A DNA stretch of 64,000 nucleotides from Flavobacterium cerinum (GTDB lineage: Bacteria; Bacteroidota; Bacteroidia; Flavobacteriales; Flavobacteriaceae), in contig NZ_SBII01000003.1 of assembly GCF_004028155.1 (NCBI RefSeq), positions 248,001-312,000 on the forward strand, read 5' to 3'. The position numbers and the translations under genes are program-made. Below, piece after piece: positions 44,079 through 53,158 of this stretch. The notes under the pieces were generated by a model. The model searched no databases. It was given only the letters and a program-made list of their open reading frames with translations, and was not told the origin of the DNA. How positions within the stretch are numbered: the stretch's first letter is position 1; every line of letters starts with the position of its first letter.

Positions 44079-44146
44079 AATAAGTATAACTAAAAAGGCC
44101 TAAAATATAGCTAGCTATATTTTAGGCCTTTTTAGTTATACTTATT
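44079..44146. terminator. 68-bp perfect palindrome acting as bidirectional terminator
   Basis: Arms of 34 bp with no spacer, centred between 44112 and 44113 (ATATAGCT/AGCTATAT). The inner part has AAAAAGGCC...GGCCTTTTT, so each strand carries a GC-rich stem and a T-run; it lies between the rightward kef operon and leftward guaB, 8 bp from the guaB stop. The perfect symmetry beyond the T-runs is more than a terminator requires. Confidence 0.8.
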
Positions 44147-44154
44147 ACTTAGAA

Positions 44155-45627
44155 TTACCTTGAGTAGTTAGGTGCTTCTTTAGTTATCGTTACATTGTGA
44201 GGATGGCTTTCTGAAATACCACTTGAAGTGATACGTACAAAACGGCCTGTTTCCTGTAAAGTAGGGATGTCTTTAGATCCGCAGTAGCCCATACCGGCAC
44301 GAAGTCCGCCAATAAACTGAAGCATACTTTCAAAAAGTTCACCTTTGTAAGGTACACGTCCCACGATACCTTCCGGTACAAGTTTTTTAACGTCATCTTC
44401 TACATCCTGGAAGTAACGATCTTTAGAGCCTTCTTTCATCGCCTCTACAGATCCCATACCTCTGTATGATTTAAATTTCCTTCCTTCAAATATTATAGTC
44501 TCTCCCGGAGATTCTTTAGTACCTGCAAGTAAAGAACCTAACATTACACAGTCAGCTCCTGCAGCAAGTGCTTTAGGAATATCACCCGTATAACGGATAC
44601 CACCGTCTGCAATAACAGGAACACCAGTGCCTTTAAGAGCAGCAGCAACCTCTAAAACAGCTGAGAATTGTGGAAAACCAACACCTGCAACTACACGAGT
44701 AGTACAGATAGAACCGGGACCGATACCAACTTTAACAGCATCAGCACCATTTTGAGCAAGGTACAATGCAGCTTCCGGTGTAGCGATGTTACCAACTACA
44801 ACGTCAAGATCCGGGAATTTAGCTTTTACTTGTTTCAATACGGTTACCACACCTTGTGTATGTCCGTGTGCAGTATCAATAATTACTGCATCAACACCAG
44901 CATTAACAAGTGCTTCCGCTCTTTGAACTACATCGGCAGTAACACCAAGTGCAGCTGCAACGCGAAGTCTTCCAAAACGGTCTTTATTAGCGATAGGTTT
45001 TTGAGTAAGTTTTGTTATATCCCTAAAAGTGATCAGGCCTACCAGTTTGTAATCACTGTTTACAACCGGCAATTTTTCAATTTTATTTTTTTGTAAGATA
45101 CCTTCAGCAACTTCAAGTGTAGTTCCTTCTCCGGCAGTTACTAAATTTTCAGTAGTCATAACCTCAAGAATCGAGCGGCTATTTTCTTTTTCAAAACGAA
45201 GGTCACGGTTAGTAACGATTCCCTTTAAGATACCATCCGCATCAACTACAGGAATACCTCCAATACCATACTCACGCATAACATTTTTAGCATCGCCTAC
45301 GTTTGCTGATAATGGAAGCGTTACAGGATCGATGATCATTCCCGATTCAGCTCTTTTTACTTTACGAACTTCAGTTGCCTGCTGCTCGATCGTCATGTTT
45401 TTATGTAATACACCTATACCGCCTTCACGAGCCATAGCAATAGCCATTGCGCTTTCGGTAACAGTATCCATAGCTGCTGAAACTATAGGAACATTAAGTG
45501 TTATGTTTTTTGAGAATTTAGACTGGATGCTAACGTCGCGTGGTAGTACTTCAGAATAGTTGGGAACTAATAGAACATCATCGTAGGTAAGTCCTTCGCC
45601 GATGATTTTAGTTGTATGTGCTTTCAT
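44155..45627 (-). CDS. guaB: IMP dehydrogenase
   Basis: 490 aa. Oxidises IMP to XMP with NAD, the committed step to GMP. The TIM barrel begins [20 protein letters not shown] and contains the active-site loop [11 protein letters not shown] with Cys308; two CBS domains, residues ~100-205, are inserted ([40 protein letters not shown]), which bind adenine nucleotides. The flap [20 protein letters not shown] (around residue 400) is present. A -7 box TATATTTG lies 28 bp upstream on the minus strand. Confidence 0.97.
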   Translation of the reverse strand: MKAHTTKIIGEGLTYDDVLLVPNYSEVLPRDVSIQSKFSKNITLNVPIVSAAMDTVTESAMAIAMAREGGIGVLHKNMTIEQQATEVRKVKRAESGMIIDPVTLPLSANVGDAKNVMREYGIGGIPVVDADGILKGIVTNRDLRFEKENSRSILEVMTTENLVTAGEGTTLEVAEGILQKNKIEKLPVVNSDYKLVGLITFRDITKLTQKPIANKDRFGRLRVAAALGVTADVVQRAEALVNAGVDAVIIDTAHGHTQGVVTVLKQVKAKFPDLDVVVGNIATPEAALYLAQNGADAVKVGIGPGSICTTRVVAGVGFPQFSAVLEVAAALKGTGVPVIADGGIRYTGDIPKALAAGADCVMLGSLLAGTKESPGETIIFEGRKFKSYRGMGSVEAMKEGSKDRYFQDVEDDVKKLVPEGIVGRVPYKGELFESMLQFIGGLRAGMGYCGSKDIPTLQETGRFVRITSSGISESHPHNVTITKEAPNYSR

Positions 45628-45654
45628 TGTTGCAATTTGTAGTTAAATTGCATG

Positions 45655-45662
45655 CAAATATA
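45655..45662 (-). promoter_or_regulatory. Promoter -7 box for guaB
   Basis: The complement reads TATATTTG, predicted leader about 21 nt. Confidence 0.55.
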
Positions 45663-45734
45663 CTACTTTTAAATTAAATGTTATTATGATAGTTTTATAA
45701 AATATAATTATAGTGCTATCAGTCAAATTTATTC

Positions 45735-46598
45735 TTAGTGAAACTCGTTAAAAATTTTGCTCGCTTCGTTATAAGCACTCTCAAAGCTCATTGGATTCAT
45801 ATTAGTATCTGCTTTTGCAGCAGTAAAATAGGACAACATGCGTTCTGTAGGCATATTACCCGTTAGATCATCTGTAGCCATGGGGCATCCGCCAAAGCCC
45901 TGTATAGCCCCGTCAAAACGTTTACAGCCTGCTTTATAAGCTGCATCTATTTTTTCGAACCACTTATCCGGCGTAGTATGTAAATGTGCTCCAAACTCGA
46001 TATTAGGGTATTTCGGAATCAAATTAGAGAAAAGGTAATCAATCACATCGGGAGTAGAACTTCCTACAGTATCCGACAATGACAAGATTTTCACTCCCAT
46101 AGAAGCCAATTTTTCTGTCCAATCTCCTACTATATCCACATTCCATGGATCACCATATGGATTACCAAAACCCATAGAAAGATAAGCCACCACTTCTTTG
46201 CTTGAAGCATCGGCAATATTTAGTATTTCATCAAGTGTAACAAGCGATTCGGCAATGGTTTTATGGGTATTACGCATCTGGAAATTCTCTGAAATAGAGA
46301 AAGGATATCCCAAATAATGTATTTCTTTATGTTCAGCAGCTGACTGTGCGCCTTGTGTATTGGCAATGATAGCCAGTAGTTTACTTTGTGTTGTAGAAAG
46401 ATCAAGTCCTGCCAGTACTTCTGCAGTATCCTGCATCTGCGGGATCGCTTTTGGTGAAACAAAACTACCAAAATCAATAGTATCATACCCTACCCTTAAG
46501 ATCGACTGGATAAAGTTAATTTTCCTTTCGGTAGGAATAAAGGTTTTGATACCTTGCATGGCATCTCTTGGGCATTCTATAATTTTAATCTTTTCCAT
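45735..46598 (-). CDS. Hydroxymethylglutaryl-CoA lyase
   Basis: 287 aa. DRE-TIM metallolyase that splits HMG-CoA into acetyl-CoA and acetoacetate at the end of leucine degradation. KIIECPRDAMQGIKTFIPTE carries the metal/substrate Arg-Asp pair, LSLSDTVGSSTPDV and EFGAHLHTTPDKW give the HxH metal site, and FDGAIQGFGGCPMA contains the active-site Cys loop. About 20 residues shorter than human HMGCL. The -7 box TATCTTTG (complement of 46606-46613) is only 8 bp from the start codon, so the mRNA may be nearly leaderless. Confidence 0.9.
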   Translation of the reverse strand: MEKIKIIECPRDAMQGIKTFIPTERKINFIQSILRVGYDTIDFGSFVSPKAIPQMQDTAEVLAGLDLSTTQSKLLAIIANTQGAQSAAEHKEIHYLGYPFSISENFQMRNTHKTIAESLVTLDEILNIADASSKEVVAYLSMGFGNPYGDPWNVDIVGDWTEKLASMGVKILSLSDTVGSSTPDVIDYLFSNLIPKYPNIEFGAHLHTTPDKWFEKIDAAYKAGCKRFDGAIQGFGGCPMATDDLTGNMPTERMLSYFTAAKADTNMNPMSFESAYNEASKIFNEFH

Positions 46599-46605
46599 AA
46601 AGGCT

Positions 46606-46613
46606 CAAAGATA
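46606..46613 (-). promoter_or_regulatory. Promoter -7 box for HMG-CoA lyase
   Basis: The complement reads TATCTTTG. With a start 5-7 nt downstream the leader would be at most a few nucleotides. Confidence 0.5.
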
Positions 46614-46663
46614 ATAAGATTTTGTCTTATTTCCGAAAACGTTTTTTCTGAGTTTCACAGTAC

Positions 46664-47692
46664 CTAAGATTCTAAAATCTTCTTATTAATATCTCTTATC
46701 AGTCCCGGACCTTCATAAATAAAGCCGGTATACAACTGAATAAGGCTTGCACCCGCTTCCAGTTTTTCAAGAGCATCTTCGGGAGTATGAATTCCTCCTA
46801 CTCCAATGATAGGAAAAGCATTATTACTTTTTTGAGATAAGAAACGAATTACTTCTGTAGAACGTTTTGCAAGTGGCTTACCACTCAATCCGCCCATTTC
46901 AATTTTATTTTCAGATTGTAATCCATCTCTTGAGATCGTAGTATTGGTAGCAATTACTCCTGCAATACCAGTAGTTTTAATAATATCGATAATATCCAGA
47001 AGCTGCTCATCAGTTAAATCGGGAGCAATTTTTAGCAGTATCGGTTTTTGTTTTGGCTTAGCCGCATTCTTATCCTGCAATGTTTGCAGCAATCGCGTTA
47101 GCGGTTCTTTATCCTGAAGTTCGCGAAGGTTTGGTGTATTTGGCGAACTTACGTTTACTACAAAATAGTCAACATAATGATACAATGCATCAAAACATAT
47201 CTCATAATCACTTACAGCATCTTCATTAGGAGTTACCTTATTTTTACCAATATTACCGCCTATAAGTACATGCCCTTTGCCTTTAGGATTCTTTTTTAAA
47301 CGCTCTACCGCTTCCTGAACCCCCCCATTATTGAAACCCATTCGGTTAATAATAGCACTGTCTTCACGCAAACGAAAAAGCCTCTTTTTAGGATTCCCGT
47401 CCTGAGGTTTAGGTGTAAGCGTTCCAATTTCTATAAAACCAAAACCAAGATCAGACAACTCTTTATACAGTTTTGCATCCTTATCCATTCCTGCGGCAAG
47501 GCCAACAGGGTTTTTGAACTTCAGCCCAAACACTTCACGCTCTAATCGCGGGTCATTTACTTCATAAATCGACTTAAAAATCGCCGGAAATCCCGGAATA
47601 CTATTTAAAAAACGAATAGATGAAAAGGTGAAATGGTGGATTTTTTCCGGATCGTAACGGAATAAGATGGGCCTGATAAGCGATTTGTACAT
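46664..47692 (-). CDS. pyrD: Dihydroorotate dehydrogenase (quinone), class 2
   Basis: 342 aa. Membrane-associated flavoenzyme passing electrons from dihydroorotate to quinone in pyrimidine synthesis. The N-terminal helices ([20 protein letters not shown]) are the membrane-binding part of class 2 enzymes. FMN barrel: [52 protein letters not shown] with the catalytic Ser, and [21 protein letters not shown] -7 box TACTTTTG (complement of 47715-47722) lies upstream. Downstream, HMG-CoA lyase has its own promoter. Confidence 0.96.
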   Translation of the reverse strand: MYKSLIRPILFRYDPEKIHHFTFSSIRFLNSIPGFPAIFKSIYEVNDPRLEREVFGLKFKNPVGLAAGMDKDAKLYKELSDLGFGFIEIGTLTPKPQDGNPKKRLFRLREDSAIINRMGFNNGGVQEAVERLKKNPKGKGHVLIGGNIGKNKVTPNEDAVSDYEICFDALYHYVDYFVVNVSSPNTPNLRELQDKEPLTRLLQTLQDKNAAKPKQKPILLKIAPDLTDEQLLDIIDIIKTTGIAGVIATNTTISRDGLQSENKIEMGGLSGKPLAKRSTEVIRFLSQKSNNAFPIIGVGGIHTPEDALEKLEAGASLIQLYTGFIYEGPGLIRDINKKILES

Positions 47693-47776
47693 AGACTGTT
47701 TTGTTTGCTAACTGCAAAAGTAAAAAAATAAAAATGAATTTGTTTTTTTATATTTTTTAAATTAGGATGTAAAAAC

Positions 47777-47806
47777 TTGCAAAATAAGGTTCAATGTGTA
47801 AATTTG
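47777..47806 (+). promoter_or_regulatory. Complete Bacteroidota-type promoter (-33 and -7)
   Basis: TTG (47777-47779) and TAAATTTG (47799-47806) are 19 bp apart, the best full match in the window. Transcription start near 47812, 26 nt before the ATG of the zinc-ribbon protein. Confidence 0.65.
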
Positions 47807-47837
47807 GTCAACCAATTAAATAAAAGTACCTCTTTTA

Positions 47838-48932
47838 ATGAATCCTGAATTAGAAAAATTAGTAGAATATGCCCTTGCAGATGGTTATATAAGTGACAAA
47901 GACAGAGAAGTTTTGTTTAGAAAAGCCCAACAGCAGGGATTTGACACAGACGAGCTTGAAATGATCCTTGAAGGAAAATTATACGAACAAAATAAAAAAA
48001 AGCCTCAGCCGAACAAATGCCCGGGTTGTGGTGAAATTTTAAAAGGTCTAAGTAAGGTATGTCCATCATGCGATTATGTGCTTGACACTTCTTCAAAAGA
48101 AAGCACAGAAACATTAGATGTTTCTATGAAAAAAATTGACAATAGTGTTTTAGGACTTAGTTATGTACCTACACCAGGTGCATCTGATGTTTTTTCAACT
48201 ACATTATTGAGTCTAGTAACGCTTGGATTGTATATAATCTATAAAAAAGTAATTAAAAAAGAGAGCCTGTTTGATGCAAACAGGAAAGGGTTTGACTCAA
48301 TTGTTTTAATGACTACTACCCAAATAAACCAATTACGACAAAAATATGGTGCTGACAGACAAATCAATAGTTATCTTGATACTACAACCAGGCAAATAAT
48401 AGATTTAACAAAAAAACGCGATAAAGCCAGTATAAAAATAGGCGCACTTAGTTTTGGTCTTGCCGCATTAATTATTTACATTTTTTCTAATATCCCGAAA
48501 CTTCCCGATGCTCCAAAAAAAGTTGAAACCGCTGAAGAAAAAACGGAAAGGCTTATAAAAAGTGATAGTATCGGTAAAGCCAAAATAGCCGCAGCAGGAG
48601 TAACAGATATAGCTGAAAGAGAACAATATCTTGACAAGCTGCAAGACATGGAGATTGACAGTTTAACTAATGCTTCGGATTATAATGGTGCACTTCTGCT
48701 TGCTGCCAAAATAAAAGACATTAGCGGACGTAGTTATGATAATGATAAAATGAAGAATAAAATAGATCTTATCATAGAAAAAGAAGTAACAGAACTTATT
48801 GACAACAAAGACTTTAAAAGAGCAAGAGAAAGAGCTGAAATCGCAAGTTCTCTTCAAAAATCTAAACTTGACGATTTAATCAAACTTGCTGAAACAGTAG
48901 AAAAAGATATTAAGAAAAAAAGCAAAAAATAA
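47838..48932 (+). CDS. Zinc-ribbon membrane protein, partner of the SPFH-GYF protein
   Basis: 364 aa. Residues 1-50 resemble a TerB/SHOCT-like helical start (YALADGYISDKDREVLFRKA); a zinc ribbon follows at about 59-77 (KCPGCGEILKGLSKVCPSC). Two hydrophobic segments are seen: VFSTTLLSLVTLGLYIIYKK (about 118-137) and ALSFGLAALIIYIFSNI (about 200-216). The C-terminal ~140 residues are charged helices with coiled-coil character, probably periplasmic or cytoplasmic depending on topology. The stop overlaps the next start (TAATG), so it is translated together with the SPFH protein. No catalytic motif; function unknown. Confidence 0.72.
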   Translation: MNPELEKLVEYALADGYISDKDREVLFRKAQQQGFDTDELEMILEGKLYEQNKKKPQPNKCPGCGEILKGLSKVCPSCDYVLDTSSKESTETLDVSMKKIDNSVLGLSYVPTPGASDVFSTTLLSLVTLGLYIIYKKVIKKESLFDANRKGFDSIVLMTTTQINQLRQKYGADRQINSYLDTTTRQIIDLTKKRDKASIKIGALSFGLAALIIYIFSNIPKLPDAPKKVETAEEKTERLIKSDSIGKAKIAAAGVTDIAEREQYLDKLQDMEIDSLTNASDYNGALLLAAKIKDISGRSYDNDKMKNKIDLIIEKEVTELIDNKDFKRARERAEIASSLQKSKLDDLIKLAETVEKDIKKKSKK

Positions 48933-50248
48933 TGGGCATAATGAATTTCTTTGGTAATAGTGAAGGCGGATTCATGGATGTTATCCGCTGTGATGAACAG
49001 GAGTATTTAGTACATAAATGGAGTCCTAACGGTATTGCAAATTCTTCTGATAAAGAAAATGCCATACGTTTTGGCAGCACCCTGCGAGTAAAAGAAGGCG
49101 AAGTTGCTGTTTTTGTTTATAAACAGCAAGACGGCGCTATGATGGACTACATTGTTGGCCCCGTAGATAAACTCATTAAAACAATAAACTTACCTATCCT
49201 TACTGAGTTTATTGGCCTGGCTTACGGGGGCGAATCTCCGTTTCAGGCAGAGATTTATTTCATTAATCTTTCCGGCAATGTCCAGATACGATTTGGAATC
49301 CCTTACTTTGACGTGTTTGACCCAAGGATTATAGATCTTGGCATACCGTGTGCCATACGTGGTACCATCACTTTTAACATTACAGATTATAAGAATTTCA
49401 TAAAACTAAACCGTCTTGTCAATTTTGAAATTAGCGATCTTAAAAGACAAATTGAAGACTTTTTTACCCGTAAAGCGAAATCTATAATTTTAAATCTCCC
49501 AACTGACACAGGTATTCCTGTAGTACAGATGGAAAGAAAAATAGACGAGATCAATACTATACTTCAGGAAAAAATACAATCTGCAATACAGAATGATTTT
49601 GGTATTAACCTGAAACGTATTGATATTTCTGCCATAGAAATAGACAAGACCCATCCTAACTATATGCAGCTCAAGAAAACGACTGCCGACCAGCAATCGC
49701 GCTTTATTGATGCAAAAACAGGCATAGAGATCACCAATCTGGATGAAACAACCCGCATTCAGCGTAAAGACATGGAAATGGGTGTTGAAGGCAAAAATTT
49801 TGCTGTTCACAAACTAAACCAGCAAACAGAAGTTCTAAAATCTGCTTCCGGTAATTTAGGAGGAATAGGTGACGGAAACCTAAGTGGTGGTTCCGGATTC
49901 AACCCGGCAGGTATTATGACAGGTATGGCTATGGGCAGAGTAATGGGAGATCAATTAGGCGACATGATGAACAGTACTAACAATACACCTCCCTCACCTC
50001 CTATTTTAATGTATCACATCGCACTGAATGGACAGCAATCAGGCCCTTATACGCTGGAACAATTAAAAGAATATGCAATTACAGGACAGTTTACTAAATT
50101 ACATCATGCCTGGAAGCAGGGAATGACAGAATGGATACTTGCAGGAGATATCACTGAACTGGCAGGAGTATTTGCACAAGTACCGCCACCACCGCCTGCA
50201 CCATCTGAAAGTGTAAAAACGTCAGCCATAAATCTGAATAAAAAATAA
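48932..50248 (+). CDS. SPFH-domain protein with C-terminal GYF_2 domain
   Basis: 438 aa. An SPFH/band-7 domain of the YdjI 'virion core protein-like' group occupies residues ~20-260: LRVKEGEVAVFVYKQQDGAM, GLAYGGESPFQAEIYFINLS, FNITDYKNFIKLNRLVNFEI. A Gly/Met-rich linker (GIMTGMAMGRVMGDQLGDMM) follows, and residues ~350-400 are a GYF_2 domain (YHIALNGQQSGPYTLEQLKE, then HHAWKQGMTEW). No membrane segment of its own, so it probably assembles on the inner membrane, perhaps through the zinc-ribbon partner. The family is linked to membrane stress in Firmicutes. Confidence 0.85.
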   Translation: MGIMNFFGNSEGGFMDVIRCDEQEYLVHKWSPNGIANSSDKENAIRFGSTLRVKEGEVAVFVYKQQDGAMMDYIVGPVDKLIKTINLPILTEFIGLAYGGESPFQAEIYFINLSGNVQIRFGIPYFDVFDPRIIDLGIPCAIRGTITFNITDYKNFIKLNRLVNFEISDLKRQIEDFFTRKAKSIILNLPTDTGIPVVQMERKIDEINTILQEKIQSAIQNDFGINLKRIDISAIEIDKTHPNYMQLKKTTADQQSRFIDAKTGIEITNLDETTRIQRKDMEMGVEGKNFAVHKLNQQTEVLKSASGNLGGIGDGNLSGGSGFNPAGIMTGMAMGRVMGDQLGDMMNSTNNTPPSPPILMYHIALNGQQSGPYTLEQLKEYAITGQFTKLHHAWKQGMTEWILAGDITELAGVFAQVPPPPPAPSESVKTSAINLNKK

Positions 50249-50262
50249 TAAACAAAAAACAT

Positions 50263-50288
50263 ATAAGCCTCACTCTCATGAGGCTTAT
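50263..50288 (+). terminator. Terminator after the SPFH-GYF gene
   Basis: ATAAGCCTCA (50263-50272) and TGAGGCTTAT (50279-50288) form a 10-bp stem with a 6-nt loop, followed by TTTATATTT. Confidence 0.8.
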
Positions 50289-50380
50289 TTTATATTTAAA
50301 AAGTCTAATAAATACAATAAAAAGCTTGACTAATTCAATTATTGTTTGATACAATTTTAGAGTAAAAAGCAAATAAATCG

Positions 50381-50388
50381 TAAATTTG
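50381..50388 (+). promoter_or_regulatory. Promoter -7 box for pepT
   Basis: TAAATTTG fits TAnnTTTG, 28 bp before the pepT ATG. Confidence 0.55.
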
Positions 50389-50415
50389 TGCTTCATTACA
50401 AACTAAAATTAAAAG

Positions 50416-51657
50416 ATGCAGCACATTATAGACCGTTTTATCAGTTATGTTACTGTTGACACCGAATCTGATCCAAATTCAGACACTACCCCAAGTACAG
50501 CAAAACAATGGGATCTTGCTAACCAACTTGTTGAAGAACTTAAAAACATAGGACTTGACGATGTTACTATAGACGAGAATGCTTACATTATGGCTACACT
50601 GCCATCTAATGTAGACCATGAAGTACCGGTTATCGGTTTTGTTTCTCACTTTGATACCACTCCCGATTTTACAGGGGCAAACATAAAACCGCAAATAGTA
50701 CCTAACTATGACGGTAACGATATTATCCTGAACAAAGAATTAAACATTGTTCTTTCTCCAAACTACTTTAAAGACCTGTTATTGTACAAAGGACAGACCC
50801 TAATTACTACAGACGGTACAACGCTTCTTGGTGCTGACGACAAAGCCGGTATTACTGAGATTGTAACTGCAATGGAGTACTTAATCCAGCATCCGGAAAT
50901 TAAACATGGTAAGATCCGTATTGGGTTTACCCCGGATGAAGAAATAGGCCGTGGCGCACATAAATTCGATGTAGCTAAGTTTGGTGCTGAATGGGCATAT
51001 ACTATGGACGGAAGCCAGATAGGCGAATTAGAGTACGAAAACTTTAATGCAGCCGGTGCTAAAATAACTTTTAAAGGAAAAAGCGTTCACCCGGGTTATG
51101 CAAAAGGCAAAATGATCAACTCTATGCTTATTGCTAACAAATTTATCTCTAAACTCCCTAAAGAAGAAGTTCCAGAAAAAACATCAGGCTACGAAGGCTT
51201 TTTCCACGTAGTGGGGATAAACGGAAGCATCGAAGAAACTACAGTACAGCTTATCATTCGTGATCATGACCGTAAAAAATTCGAAAAAAGAAAAAAACTG
51301 GTTCAAAAGATCACCGAAAAAATAAACAGGAAATTTGCAAAGCAATTTGGTGAAGATATCGCTATTGCTGAAGTAAAAGACTCTTACTTTAACATGAAAG
51401 AAAAAGTAGAGCCTGTTATGCATATTGTTGATATTGCAGAAAGAGCAATGAACGAATTAGGTATCAAACCACTTATCAAGCCTATTCGTGGTGGTACAGA
51501 TGGTTCTCAATTATCATACATGGGGCTTCCATGCCCTAACATTTTTGCAGGCGGACATAACTTCCATGGTAAATATGAATATGTACCGGTGGAGAGCATG
51601 CAAAAGGCTATAGAAGTGATTGTGAAGATCGCTGAGCTTACTGCTGAAAAGAAATAA
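50416..51657 (+). CDS. pepT: Peptidase T (tripeptidase)
   Basis: 413 aa. Cytoplasmic M20B zinc aminopeptidase removing the N-terminal residue of tripeptides. Metal and catalytic motifs: [14 protein letters not shown] (His and Asp), [15 protein letters not shown] (bridging Asp), [15 protein letters not shown] (Glu pair) and [18 protein letters not shown] near the end. Length is standard. Its stop overlaps the start of the following YdeI-like gene (TAATG), so the two are co-translated, although no shared role is evident. Confidence 0.95.
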   Translation: MQHIIDRFISYVTVDTESDPNSDTTPSTAKQWDLANQLVEELKNIGLDDVTIDENAYIMATLPSNVDHEVPVIGFVSHFDTTPDFTGANIKPQIVPNYDGNDIILNKELNIVLSPNYFKDLLLYKGQTLITTDGTTLLGADDKAGITEIVTAMEYLIQHPEIKHGKIRIGFTPDEEIGRGAHKFDVAKFGAEWAYTMDGSQIGELEYENFNAAGAKITFKGKSVHPGYAKGKMINSMLIANKFISKLPKEEVPEKTSGYEGFFHVVGINGSIEETTVQLIIRDHDRKKFEKRKKLVQKITEKINRKFAKQFGEDIAIAEVKDSYFNMKEKVEPVMHIVDIAERAMNELGIKPLIKPIRGGTDGSQLSYMGLPCPNIFAGGHNFHGKYEYVPVESMQKAIEVIVKIAELTAEKK

Positions 51658-52235
51658 TGGAAAAAGAAAAGTACATTTGGAATAAAAACAGCCAATGGAG
51701 TGATGAACTAGAAATTTTAAAGTCGATCATCAACACCACCGAATTGGCTGAAACTACCAAATGGGGTGGTCCTGCCTATACCATAAACGGAAAGAACGTT
51801 TTGGGTATAGGCGGCTTCAAAAACTTTTTCACTATTTGGTTCTTTAAAGGTGTTTTCCTGAAAGATGAGGCAGGTATTCTTGTAAATGCACAGGAGGGAA
51901 CTACTAAATCATTACGCCAATGGAGATTCGCCTCCGTAGCCGATATAGACCGTAAACTGGTACTGGAATACATTAAGGAAGCTATAGCGAATGAAAAAGC
52001 CGGATTAGCTATAAAGCCCGAAAAGAAAGCTTTTTCCATTCCCGAGGCATTACAGAAAGAATTAGACGCATCAAGCAAACTTTCTGCTGCTTTTGCTAAA
52101 TTCACACCTTATAAGCAAAAAGAATTTACAGAATTTGTAGGGAGTGCTAAACGTCAGGAAACCATAATCGCACGCTTAGAAAAAGTAAAGCCCTTAATAT
52201 TAGAAGGCATTGGACTTAATGATAAGTACAGATAA
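51657..52235 (+). CDS. YdeI/OmpD-associated family protein (DUF1801-like plus helical tail)
   Basis: 192 aa. The N-terminal ~110 residues read as a DUF1801-type fold (WSDELEILKSIINTTELAET, KWGGPAYTINGKNVLGIGGF), the C-terminal part as the YdeI/OmpD-associated helical region (KKAFSIPEALQKELDASSKL, then YKQKEFTEFVGSAKRQETI). The family name reflects early genetics; the molecular function is unknown. It overlaps pepT by 1 bp. A second, different YdeI-related protein occurs at 5650-6123. A REP-like remnant and a terminator follow. Confidence 0.82.
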   Translation: MEKEKYIWNKNSQWSDELEILKSIINTTELAETTKWGGPAYTINGKNVLGIGGFKNFFTIWFFKGVFLKDEAGILVNAQEGTTKSLRQWRFASVADIDRKLVLEYIKEAIANEKAGLAIKPEKKAFSIPEALQKELDASSKLSAAFAKFTPYKQKEFTEFVGSAKRQETIIARLEKVKPLILEGIGLNDKYR

Positions 52236-52241
52236 TACACC

Positions 52242-52271
52242 TAGTCACCCCTTAGCTTGTCGAAGGGTATC
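52242..52271. repeat. Partial copy of the GTCGAAGC repeat
   Basis: AGTCACCCCTTAGCTTGTCG (52243-52262) resembles the AGTCACGCTGAGCTTGTCGA core at 15914-15933, with three changes. Confidence 0.55.
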
Positions 52272-52276
52272 AAACA

Positions 52277-52345
52277 AAACAGTCCCATCTAGACAAACCA
52301 AATGGGACTGTTTAAAAAAAATCCCCATCAGTTGATGGGGATTTT
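52277..52345. terminator. Two back-to-back terminators between convergent genes
   Basis: AAACAGTCCCAT (52277-52288) pairs with ATGGGACTGTTT (52302-52313), serving the rightward genes. AAAATCCCCATCA (52318-52330) pairs with TGATGGGGATTTT (52333-52345), with T-runs both ways, serving yajC as well. Confidence 0.88.
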
Positions 52346-52348
52346 TAT

Positions 52349-52630
52349 TTATGCTTTACCAGCAGTATTTAATTTTTGGCTAAGTTCAAGAGAAATAGAA
52401 GAACGCTCCATTTTAAGCTTTCCTGCCATTGTTTCTATCACTAAAGAATCATCTGCAAGTTCAGATATTCTTCCATGTATTCCGCTTTTAGTAATAATTC
52501 TGTCGCCTACTTTTAAGTTTTTCTCAAACTCTTTTTCAAGTTTAGCCCTTTTTTGCTGCGGTTTGATCATTAAAAAATAAACAACCACAAACATTAATAG
52601 TATTGGTAAAAACTGTGTTATCTGACCCAT
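52349..52630 (-). CDS. yajC: Preprotein translocase subunit YajC
   Basis: 93 aa. Single-span inner-membrane subunit associated with SecDF. Membrane segment LPILLMFVVVYFLMIKPQQK (about residues 8-27) with the conserved 'F-ll-RPQ-kr-K' end read here as MIKPQQKRAKLEKEF, then LKVGDRIITKSGIHGRISEL and the final domain. Third gene of the nusB-DUF1573-yajC unit, with 17 bp to the DUF1573 gene. Length is normal. Confidence 0.94.
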   Translation of the reverse strand: MGQITQFLPILLMFVVVYFLMIKPQQKRAKLEKEFEKNLKVGDRIITKSGIHGRISELADDSLVIETMAGKLKMERSSISLELSQKLNTAGKA

Positions 52631-52647
52631 TATATTTTTATATTTAA

Positions 52648-53136
52648 TTATTTAGACGGTGCCGGTATTACACCTACACCACCTGCCTTAGGTGTTATAT
52701 TAGCTGAAAACTTAAGTGTTTCAGTAGCCTTTTCGGTATTAAGTGTTACGGTAACCGTTTTTTGCTGGCTGCCGCTTTTTCCTGTAGAGTCAAAAGTCAC
52801 TGCTATTTCTCCACTTTCTCCCGGTTTAATTGGTGTTTTTGTATAATCAGGCACAGTACAACCACAGCTTGGTTTTACTTCACTTATGATAAGATCAGCT
52901 GTCCCAGCATTAGATACTTTATAAGTATAGTGTACTTTATCGCCTTCACTGATCGTCCCAAAATCATGATCCATAGTATCAAATTTAGCTACTGGTAAGT
53001 TTCCTGACTCAGCATGAGCGATTTCAGCTTTTTTTGCAGTTTCATCATCTATACGTAACGCTGCATTTTCTTTTTTACATGATGCTGTAAGCACTAGAGA
53101 TGCTATGGCAAACATAGCTACAGATTTTTTCAACAT
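52648..53136 (-). CDS. DUF1573-domain lipoprotein
   Basis: 162 aa. Lipoprotein signal with LVLTASC as lipobox (Cys20). The DUF1573 immunoglobulin-like domain is clear: FDTMDHDFGTISEGDKVHYT, YKVSNAGTADLIISEVKPSC followed by GCTVP (two conserved Cys of the motif CGCT), and PGESGEIAVTFDSTGKSGSQ. Such proteins are common in Bacteroidota and poorly understood; probably anchored in a membrane facing the periplasm. The nusB-DUF1573-yajC order is recurrent in flavobacteria. Confidence 0.88.
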   Translation of the reverse strand: MLKKSVAMFAIASLVLTASCKKENAALRIDDETAKKAEIAHAESGNLPVAKFDTMDHDFGTISEGDKVHYTYKVSNAGTADLIISEVKPSCGCTVPDYTKTPIKPGESGEIAVTFDSTGKSGSQQKTVTVTLNTEKATETLKFSANITPKAGGVGVIPAPSK

Positions 53137-53158
53137 AACTTAAAAATTTTAATCTATT

